From: a virus
Length of the DNA stretch: 21,580 nucleotides
IMG/VR virus record: IMGVR_UViG_3300042691_041805
Coordinates: 1 to 21,580 of that record
Reading direction: 5' to 3' (one strand)
Shown piece after piece: positions 8,552 to 16,170 of this stretch. Numbering within the stretch: position 1 is the first letter of the stretch; each line of letters opens with the position of its first letter. The notes below the pieces were generated by a model that did not search any database, was not told the origin of the DNA, and was given only the letters and a program-made list of their open reading frames with translations. Both the position numbers and the translations under genes were made by a program.

Positions 8552-10331
8552 CGATAATAAAATATCTATTGTCCTACCTACTGAAAGGTTTCAGGGGGCA
8601 CCTGAATTGGATAGTTATGTTGACATAAGTCTGCAATCTAAACAAAAAGAAATCATTGAGTATGACAGGAATTATAATCTTTTCTTAAATGATGTTTTTG
8701 ATAAAGAGAGACAAGAGTCTACTAATTTTAATCTATCTTCAAAACTGTCCGTAATTTTTCAAAATACGTATACTGGTAAGACTAATTATACTCAATTTAG
8801 AAATAATCTTTATTATGTTAATGAAAATTATTACCAGCAATTGAGTTTCCAACCTAACTATGATGGATATTGGGGAGGATACCCTGAGTTTAAAGAATTT
8901 GATTTAACGAGAAATGATTATAATGTAAGTGGTTATACTACATTTGGTACCCCTCACTTATTATTTCCTCAAAATAAAGCTGACACTTTAAATTGGTCTT
9001 TTTATATTTCTTATCCATATCAAAATAATTACACTAAGATTCTATCAAATTATAATAGTTATTATACTAATTGGGTTGTTGGAGATGGAATCCCATTTAA
9101 AACTTACTACTCACAAATTAATGGTGAAAATTTAATAACCTTTGAGTGTTTTGTCAAACATGGACTATCAGTTGGAGAAAATGTTCAACTATCTGTATCG
9201 TATACTAACCCATCAAATAATACTGTTACTAATATATTTGAAGTTTATTTTTTAGGTAATGAAACAGTTGGGTCTGAGGAATATTATTTCTCAATTCAAA
9301 ATATAGGATATCTAAATGGATTCTTAAATGCTGATACTATTGGTACGTTCAAAAGAGTTATTGACCCTGATAATTTAACTGAAACTACCTCAAAATATTA
9401 TATTAGAGAACATATCATTTTAAATGATTATGAAAATTTAGTAATAACTCCGGCAGGATTTGAAAGACAAATATTTTCTGATAATGGTAAATTTTTTCCA
9501 GCTGCTTTAACTACAAATAATTTAAATAAAGTAGCATTTAAAGAAGGTACCACAGTTTATAATTTAACAAATAAATTTAAAATTGATATTAATGGGATAA
9601 AAGATAATCAAAATAGACCATTAACTGAGTTATATTATACAATAATAAATAAAGGTTCGTTTGGGTGGTTTAATGAACCAGTTAATCAGGGTAATACTTC
9701 TCTTAAACAAGGATGGGAATTTAATATTGACTATGAAAATTTATCACCCTATTGGAGAAGAAACCCAAATAATAGTAATTCCGACACTTCAATAACTGTT
9801 TCAAGTTATCAAAAAATCGATAACGGGAACACTTTTACATTTTATTATAATGATAATCTAAATGTTGGTGATTTTTTAGATGGGGCGTTTTGTGAATGGA
9901 ATGATTTCGAACAAAAAGAAAGAGAAATTTCTGAAATTTATCACAAATTTGTTTTAAATCGAAACATTTTAATAGATGATAACGCAACAATTGCATCACA
10001 AATTAATCCAAAAGGTTATTATTATAAACCACATTATAAATTCACTCTTAGAGTTTTTTCTGATTATATTGAAACTGCTCCAATAACTGAAAATGTTGTT
10101 GATATTCCTGATTACGCGTTTTATTCGCAATCAGAACAAGAATATCGTTGGAGGGATTTGTATCCTTATGGGTATATTGATTCCAATAATGTTGGGGTTG
10201 ATAATCCGTTTACAAATAATAGTCATTATGTTCACGATAATTTTATATTTAAAATTTTACCTGAGGGGTCAAATATTGCGAACAATAACATAAACTTTAT
10301 TAATCAACCAATATCTGATGACTGTGAATAA
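8544..10331 (+). CDS. Hypothetical structural protein with no internal Met, TTG start (595 aa)
   Basis: No family is recognised. The protein is rich in Tyr, Asn, Phe and Thr and looks beta-stranded and soluble, like virion proteins. The last third has aromatic clusters (PKGYYYKPHYKF, YRWRDLYPYGY). There is no ATG anywhere in its frame. The frame is closed by a stop at 8541-8543, and the first plausible initiator is TTG at 8544, giving an 8-bp overlap with the giant gene's stop. The alternative is that it is reached by a +1 frameshift from the giant gene, but I see no obvious slippery site in the short overlap. Its end overlaps the next gene by 14 bp. Context says baseplate or baseplate-periphery component. 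Existence is near certain from length; the start is less so. Confidence 0.72.
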   Translation: MNNDNKISIVLPTERFQGAPELDSYVDISLQSKQKEIIEYDRNYNLFLNDVFDKERQESTNFNLSSKLSVIFQNTYTGKTNYTQFRNNLYYVNENYYQQLSFQPNYDGYWGGYPEFKEFDLTRNDYNVSGYTTFGTPHLLFPQNKADTLNWSFYISYPYQNNYTKILSNYNSYYTNWVVGDGIPFKTYYSQINGENLITFECFVKHGLSVGENVQLSVSYTNPSNNTVTNIFEVYFLGNETVGSEEYYFSIQNIGYLNGFLNADTIGTFKRVIDPDNLTETTSKYYIREHIILNDYENLVITPAGFERQIFSDNGKFFPAALTTNNLNKVAFKEGTTVYNLTNKFKIDINGIKDNQNRPLTELYYTIINKGSFGWFNEPVNQGNTSLKQGWEFNIDYENLSPYWRRNPNNSNSDTSITVSSYQKIDNGNTFTFYYNDNLNVGDFLDGAFCEWNDFEQKEREISEIYHKFVLNRNILIDDNATIASQINPKGYYYKPHYKFTLRVFSDYIETAPITENVVDIPDYAFYSQSEQEYRWRDLYPYGYIDSNNVGVDNPFTNNSHYVHDNFIFKILPEGSNIANNNINFINQPISDDCE

Positions 10332-11115
10332 TTTTAAAATAATACAAAATACCAACAATGAATATAAAATAGTATTTCCTGTTGAGACGGATAATACTTA
10401 TTTAGGTTTAGATATGGGTGTTGAGGTCATTCAAAATGAGGTAGTTAACGAAATAATTGGAACACCTAAGAATTATGAAATTACAAGGTTTGAACCTAAA
10501 CCAATTTCCCCATTTGGTGTTTACTCGGGGTCCAGTCTTAATTTTAAATTTAATTTTTATAGTGGACCATTAAATGGATGGGTTTTAAGTTACTCTCCAA
10601 TATTTGAATACCAACAAATTTATTACAATACAAATTCATTTTCAAATTCTTTTTACAAGTTAGATTTTTATGACTCTCGTGAAAAAAAGAACCAAAAAAT
10701 AGTTTTCACAGTAATAATACCTACGCAACAAGGTGAAATAGTTTCAGAACAGATATTTCCAAGTTGGTATGCTAATGATGGGTTTGTTAATTTAAAGATA
10801 CCATATCTAAAATTAGATTATTTAAAAGATAAAGAAGGTTATTTTATTTATTTTTTATCAGACCCGACACTATTAAACATAAATGAATTTTATGCAAGTT
10901 TTAAATTTTTTGATGGGACTAAAGGAAATTTTAAAAGTTTTTTAACAATTAACCCGTCAACATTTACTAATAATAATTTTAATCCTGATGAGTATTCTTT
11001 TTTAAAAGTTGTGTTAAACTATTCGGATTATACATACCAATACATAGATAATAATAATAACCCAATAGGTAGTGACACCGCACCAATAAATCTTTATGAA
11101 TATGTTAACCCATAA
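10318..11115 (+). CDS. Hypothetical structural protein (265 aa)
   Basis: No family is recognised. The start is ATG 10318, inside the end of the preceding gene (14-bp overlap). A GTG two codons later is an alternative. The protein alternates short hydrophobic strands with Asn/Tyr/Phe-rich turns and shows no signal peptide, membrane helix or Cys. This suggests an all-beta virion component. Its last strand region is DYTYQYIDNNNNPIG. The stop overlaps the next start by one base (TAATG), so the two products are probably translated in coupled fashion and may act together. Confidence 0.65.
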   Translation: MTVNNFKIIQNTNNEYKIVFPVETDNTYLGLDMGVEVIQNEVVNEIIGTPKNYEITRFEPKPISPFGVYSGSSLNFKFNFYSGPLNGWVLSYSPIFEYQQIYYNTNSFSNSFYKLDFYDSREKKNQKIVFTVIIPTQQGEIVSEQIFPSWYANDGFVNLKIPYLKLDYLKDKEGYFIYFLSDPTLLNINEFYASFKFFDGTKGNFKSFLTINPSTFTNNNFNPDEYSFLKVVLNYSDYTYQYIDNNNNPIGSDTAPINLYEYVNP

Positions 11116-12215
11116 TGGAAACTCAATATTATAGATATAAAATCTCACCTGAAGTTATTACTGGAGATGTTAGAACAGTTATTGTTGATAACGTTTCTTA
11201 TGGTGTGATATCAGGTATGACTAATATTTTAAGTGGAGGAACTAACGGGGACTCGTTACTAACAGATTTAAGTTTACCAATTCCATTATTTCAAACTGGA
11301 ATTGATTACGGTTATTACGATGGGTTTGATGGTGATTTATTACAAAAGGATGTTGTTACTAATTTTTTATTTACTCAAACCGATGGGTCATATAATGTAG
11401 AATTATTTAACACGTCTGAGATGGTACAAAAAAAATTACTATCAGAATCTACATACCAAGTAGATTGGGGTGACGGTTCACCACTACAAACTATTTCTGT
11501 GGTTGCTCCAACACCTGTTTCTCATACCTATCTTTCAGTACCTTATACATATACTATTAAATTAATTCAGAGAAATCCATGGGGTATAATTGAAGTTGGT
11601 AAAAAAATAACTGTTCCATATGAATTAATACCTAATAACAATCCTTACGGAGAAGTTACATTTACCCCTCAGGGAGGGTCATGGTCAGATATTCCAGTTA
11701 GTTATGATTTTATTTTTAATGGGGACGCTGAAAATACAATTTCACAACAAGTAAGTTCAAATTATGTTTCAGTACCATTTTATGTTACGGCAAATACGAA
11801 GTCACAACTTTCAGAACTATCTCTTTACGGACCCCAAAAATATATAGTTAATCAACCTATATATTCAGGTGTGGGAGTAAACTCAATTTATAAAGGTGTT
11901 ATTTTTGGAATTGACCCAAATGGAACATATACCGGGTATACAATTAATAATATTGACTACTATGATTTTAATGATGGTACCACAATTTCTTATGCTCAAA
12001 GTAGTGGATTAACATCTGAAATGTTGATTCAATCGGCAATTACAAAAAATGAATATCTTTTAGGTGTAATTGACCAACCGGAAATTTACTCAAATGTATT
12101 TATTGAAAGAGGAAAAGATTCAGGTATTGAAACAACCCAAAGATTAGGGGAAGTACAAAATATGGGAGACTTGATTAAATACGGATATAAATTCTTCAAA
12201 ATTAAACAATATTAA
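11115..12215 (+). CDS. Structural protein with PKD-like domain (366 aa)
   Basis: Residues about 95-170 look like a PKD/immunoglobulin-like beta domain: YQVDWGDGSP (the W/F-G-D-G turn at 118-121) followed by SHTY at 136-139 and the strand YTYTIKLIQRN. PKD-like domains are common in surface and virion proteins, where they act as spacers or carbohydrate/protein contact modules. The N-terminus (YRYKISPEVITGD) and the C-terminal half (from SLYGPQKYIV, ending GDLIKYGYKFFKIKQY) are not recognised. The start is a 1-bp TAATG overlap, and the next gene follows after 2 bp. No signal peptide or transmembrane segment is seen. It is probably part of the baseplate or a short peripheral fibre; the precise role is unknown. 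Confidence 0.65.
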   Translation: METQYYRYKISPEVITGDVRTVIVDNVSYGVISGMTNILSGGTNGDSLLTDLSLPIPLFQTGIDYGYYDGFDGDLLQKDVVTNFLFTQTDGSYNVELFNTSEMVQKKLLSESTYQVDWGDGSPLQTISVVAPTPVSHTYLSVPYTYTIKLIQRNPWGIIEVGKKITVPYELIPNNNPYGEVTFTPQGGSWSDIPVSYDFIFNGDAENTISQQVSSNYVSVPFYVTANTKSQLSELSLYGPQKYIVNQPIYSGVGVNSIYKGVIFGIDPNGTYTGYTINNIDYYDFNDGTTISYAQSSGLTSEMLIQSAITKNEYLLGVIDQPEIYSNVFIERGKDSGIETTQRLGEVQNMGDLIKYGYKFFKIKQY

Positions 12216-12217
12216 TT

Positions 12218-13126
12218 ATGGCAATAGGTTCATACGGTACAATACGACCCTCAGATGTTTCACCAGCGGATGTTGAAATAATACTACATTATACTCCATC
12301 AAGAGACTATACTGAAAATTTTGTATTAAAAAAATTAGATTCTTCAACATTACTAACCCCTTATTTTAATAATAGTAGTACAGGGGGGAATCCAAATGTT
12401 GAAATATTAGGAGGGTTGTACAATTTAAAACTACCGTCAAATGAGTTTAATAAATTAGGAATTTATACTTTATACTTACGACCAGTTCAAATTAGAACTG
12501 AAATAAGTGATTGTGGAGTTCTATCCGCACTTCCAAATGTTAAAGGTATTATTATTGATATTTCAAATGTTCCGAGCCAATATCGTAATAAATTTGTTAC
12601 ACAAGGATTAGTTGGATTTAGAGTCGAATATTTAAACACTGACGGTACTAAAGTACCTAATTTTTTTAGATACATTACCTCAAGTTTTTACTGTGAACCT
12701 GTAACTCAAAATCTTACTACAACACAACAAAAAGTTGTTAGGTATAGATATGTTGATAACGCGTCTAATTTAATGTTTTGTACATTAACACCGTCATCGG
12801 CACCAACAAATAAACCTAATGCAACACCATACATTGGAGTACCTGGACAAAGTATTATAATTACTAATACTTTTTTTAATCCTGTTACTTTAGATGTAGA
12901 GATTGTCGAACATGATGCTTCGACATTAGCATTGGCTCTTTATGGTAATCAAACTAAGTCAATGGATGATGGTATATACACTATCTATGACTCAAGTAAT
13001 AATATATATAAACAATACAACTTATACGAAATCAGAGACCAATTTAATGAACTTCTTTACGAGGTTAGACAAGATAGAGATGGTAATATCGATTTCAGTA
13101 AAAGTTATGACAATATAATCGCTTAA
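12218..13126 (+). CDS. Hypothetical virion protein beginning MAIGSYGTIRPSDV (302 aa)
   Basis: The product is a compact, mixed alpha/beta-looking protein without membrane or signal sequences. Notable stretches are VEIILHYTPSRDYTENF, GLYNLKLPSNEFNKLGIYTL, the core ISDCGVLSALPNVKGIIIDI, and the polar C-terminal tail DGIYTIYDSSNNIYKQYNLY. I do not recognise a named family. Position and size (near T4 gp8, 334 residues) make a wedge accessory role possible, but no gp8 motif is seen and I do not claim it. It starts 2 bp after the PKD-like gene and ends in a TAATG overlap with the gp7-like gene, consistent with coupled production of baseplate parts. Confidence 0.6.
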   Translation: MAIGSYGTIRPSDVSPADVEIILHYTPSRDYTENFVLKKLDSSTLLTPYFNNSSTGGNPNVEILGGLYNLKLPSNEFNKLGIYTLYLRPVQIRTEISDCGVLSALPNVKGIIIDISNVPSQYRNKFVTQGLVGFRVEYLNTDGTKVPNFFRYITSSFYCEPVTQNLTTTQQKVVRYRYVDNASNLMFCTLTPSSAPTNKPNATPYIGVPGQSIIITNTFFNPVTLDVEIVEHDASTLALALYGNQTKSMDDGIYTIYDSSNNIYKQYNLYEIRDQFNELLYEVRQDRDGNIDFSKSYDNIIA

Positions 13127-16100
13127 TGGCTGTAACAAAGTATACATGTCCACCACAGACCGCCGCAGGTTCAGGGACCTTCTCCAATAACTTAGTTGGT
13201 TTCCAACTTGTACAGGGGGGTGGGTTTACGCAAGGTAATTTCCAATTTACAAATTCTATCACTGAAAAATCTAACAGAACTTTTGAAACTGGAGTTTTTT
13301 CAAGTCCGATATCTTTGGAAAGTATGAATACAACTCTTGGTCAAACAAGAGCCATCACGTCTAACAATTTTGAAGTTTATCCAAATCTTGATTTAAGTGA
13401 AGTAACAAGTTTTACATTATACGGACCATTAAATAAAAGATTTTCGGCATCAATTGAACACATAGTTAATTATTTCCCTGCTGCTTTAGAAATCAGTCAA
13501 AATAGACCTGATTTTACTACAGGTATTACCGCTAATAATATAATTTTTGACACAACGGAAAATCTTACAGAGTTTGAAATTGATGTTGAATCGATTAGTA
13601 ATCCATTTGGAATTGATTTCACTACCAACTCAACGGTTAATTTGTCAAGTAGGGAAATAAAAGTTTCAGATTTAAGAAATTTAACTGTAGAATTTTCAAA
13701 TTATATTTTAGTAGTTAACGGAGAAAATTACCAAATAAATAACATTATACCAACAAGTTCATTAACTGCTGGAACATTAACTGTTTTTGTTGAAGGTAAC
13801 CCATTTAACTTTAATCCATTTACTTATGATTATTTAATTATAAGACCAAATGATGATGTTGTTAATAAAGTATTTAATTTAGAATTAGATTATGTTGACA
13901 ATTTTATTTTAGATAGGTCAACAACTCCAATATATACGTCACAGTTTACAGTACCATTAGAAAGTGATAGTGGTAATGTTTATAATTCTACTGATAAAAT
14001 TACATGGCCATTATTTGGACAATGGAATTTGGACATTTTAACTGACTCGTTTACAGTTTATTTAGAAAAATTAAATGAAATTGCTGAAAATTTTGATAGT
14101 TATAAAACTAATTTAATTGCAAGATTTTTAATTACCGATTCTTTAATTGAATTTGACACTCCTGACCAAAAATTAGATAAAGTTTTAAAAATTTACGGGA
14201 GAAGTTTTGATGAAACAAGAGTGTTTATTGATGCTCTCGCGAATATGACTTCAGTAAATTACAACATTGGGAATGATATACCATCTCAACTATTAAAAAA
14301 TTTAGCACAAACTTTAGGATGGAATACGGATATATCACCAATCACAAATGATAATTTTTTAGACTCTTTATTTACAACTAATCCAACACCTCTTTTTGAT
14401 GGTATAAGTTCGAATCCAACTCCTGATGAATTAAATTATCAATATTTTAGAAATTTGATAATGAATTCCGCTTATCTTTTTAAATCTAAAGGTACTAGAA
14501 AATCTATAGAAAGTTTATTAAGATTAATAGGTGCCCCTGATGCGATAGTTGAATTTAATGAAACAGTATACGTTGCTGACCAAAAAATTAATATTAGTGA
14601 GTTCAATCAAAGATATGAATTAATTGCTGGAGGGTCGTATATACAGGAGTCTGTGGTCTTGAATCCAAACTCGACATATTCAATTCAAGGAAACATATAT
14701 ACTGCGTTTACCATAACAAATACTGTAATAGAAACTGATACTACAAGAACTGATTATCCTGTGGATGAGCAAGGATTCCCTTCTATGGTGAATGCAAGTG
14801 ATAGTTATTATTTTCAAATAGGTGCCGGATGGTTTGAATCTACACCTGTTCATAGAAGTTCTGAAATAATAAATTACACTACAAGTGTCTTTACCGGGCA
14901 AAATTTTAATGTACAAACAGAATTGTCGCCATTTACATATGGTTACCCATATCTACAAAGATATATGGATTTTCCATATTTAAATTTTGGGTTTGGATTA
15001 CAAAAAATTAATGACAATAAAAAAAGTTGGGTATCGACTGACACAACTAGAATAAATTCCGATGCAGGATTTAATTCTGATTATTATGTTGGTGACGATA
15101 GATTAATACTTAACGTTAAAAATGTTGATTTATATTTAAATCCAGCACAAGGATTACTTTATGATGTTTGGTATGTTTCTCAGACTTCAAATTTCCCAAT
15201 ACCAAATACGGGATTACCGGATTTCTCATCGGAGAATTATTTAAATGGATTTAATTTAGGTAATTGTAACTACACTGCAGGAACAAGTGTTAATGGTTTG
15301 GTTTATTGCGGATTCCAATTTGACAGAACTGTAATTAATCCTAAACCTCAGAAAAAAACATTTTTTGAATTTGCTCAAGATTTTATCAAAAACATGATAA
15401 ATGTTAGAGATAGATTGTTTATAACTGACGGTAAAACAGGAGGGTATCCAAAATTACAATCAATATTTTGGCAATATCTTTTATCTAATCAGGCGGTTAA
15501 TATTCCAACAAACCAATTTTCATATCAAAATTTAATTGAATACGTTGAAGGGTTGGGTGACTATTGGATTAGATTAATTGAACAAATGGTTCCCGCTACA
15601 ACAATATGGAACACAGGTGTTAAATTAGAAAATTCAGTTTTTCATAGACAAAAATATGTTTATAGAAGACAACAAGGTTGTGAAATAATTCCAGTACCAT
15701 GTGAGACCTGTAATGCGACCGGACCTTTATTTTCATACGATTGTAATTATGAAACTATTAGTTGTTCAATTTATCCTTGGGATAACGGGTTAACTTCAGT
15801 ACCATCATTTGGAGATGTGTTATATCAGACTTTAAATAATTACTTATCTGAGATTGGATTTACATTTACTGATTGTGATTTAAATAGTTTATATAGTATA
15901 TGGTATGTGGATATTAATGTTGGAGGAAATCAATTGATACAACAATCATTCTTTGAAGGATACGGGTTAACTGGACCGCAAGCTTACCCAACACAGGGTC
16001 AATGGGTTGTGGCACTTAACAATTATTTACCACAATTAAATAATTTTAATTTAAGTTATTATATTAGTAATTCTACACTTTATGTACAAAATTTGGATTG

Positions 16101-16170
16101 TGGGCAAGATTTTTTAAATCAAACGTTTAAATTAAACGTAGGTATAAACTTTTCATTAGCATGTAATTAA
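13126..16170 (+). CDS. Candidate baseplate wedge protein with tail-protein-I-like motif, gp7-equivalent (1014 aa)
   Basis: The middle of the protein carries a helical region: WPLFGQWNLDILTDSF, KIYGRSFDETRVFIDALANM, LAQTLGW, and then NLIMNSAYLFKSKGTRKSIE leading into LLRLIGAPDA at about 444-473. The 'KGT...iE.lLrliG' motif is the hallmark of P2 gpI-type tail proteins, whose T4 counterpart is gp7, the wedge partner of gp6. Length also agrees with T4 gp7 (1032). The N-terminal 300 residues are beta-rich (LTLYGP-like strands) and unassigned. The C-terminus has Cys pairs (VPCETCNATG) and a last domain of about 110 residues (905-1014) that resembles the end of the next protein. Junctions on both sides are TAATG. 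The motif is seen; equivalence to gp7 is inference. Confidence 0.62.
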   Translation: MAVTKYTCPPQTAAGSGTFSNNLVGFQLVQGGGFTQGNFQFTNSITEKSNRTFETGVFSSPISLESMNTTLGQTRAITSNNFEVYPNLDLSEVTSFTLYGPLNKRFSASIEHIVNYFPAALEISQNRPDFTTGITANNIIFDTTENLTEFEIDVESISNPFGIDFTTNSTVNLSSREIKVSDLRNLTVEFSNYILVVNGENYQINNIIPTSSLTAGTLTVFVEGNPFNFNPFTYDYLIIRPNDDVVNKVFNLELDYVDNFILDRSTTPIYTSQFTVPLESDSGNVYNSTDKITWPLFGQWNLDILTDSFTVYLEKLNEIAENFDSYKTNLIARFLITDSLIEFDTPDQKLDKVLKIYGRSFDETRVFIDALANMTSVNYNIGNDIPSQLLKNLAQTLGWNTDISPITNDNFLDSLFTTNPTPLFDGISSNPTPDELNYQYFRNLIMNSAYLFKSKGTRKSIESLLRLIGAPDAIVEFNETVYVADQKINISEFNQRYELIAGGSYIQESVVLNPNSTYSIQGNIYTAFTITNTVIETDTTRTDYPVDEQGFPSMVNASDSYYFQIGAGWFESTPVHRSSEIINYTTSVFTGQNFNVQTELSPFTYGYPYLQRYMDFPYLNFGFGLQKINDNKKSWVSTDTTRINSDAGFNSDYYVGDDRLILNVKNVDLYLNPAQGLLYDVWYVSQTSNFPIPNTGLPDFSSENYLNGFNLGNCNYTAGTSVNGLVYCGFQFDRTVINPKPQKKTFFEFAQDFIKNMINVRDRLFITDGKTGGYPKLQSIFWQYLLSNQAVNIPTNQFSYQNLIEYVEGLGDYWIRLIEQMVPATTIWNTGVKLENSVFHRQKYVYRRQQGCEIIPVPCETCNATGPLFSYDCNYETISCSIYPWDNGLTSVPSFGDVLYQTLNNYLSEIGFTFTDCDLNSLYSIWYVDINVGGNQLIQQSFFEGYGLTGPQAYPTQGQWVVALNNYLPQLNNFNLSYYISNSTLYVQNLDCGQDFLNQTFKLNVGINFSLACN

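Noticed and set aside
10093-10293. Plus-strand 66-codon frame inside the 595-residue gene
   Set aside because: It is fully nested, hydrophobic only because of frame-shifted AT-rich codons, and has no independent support.
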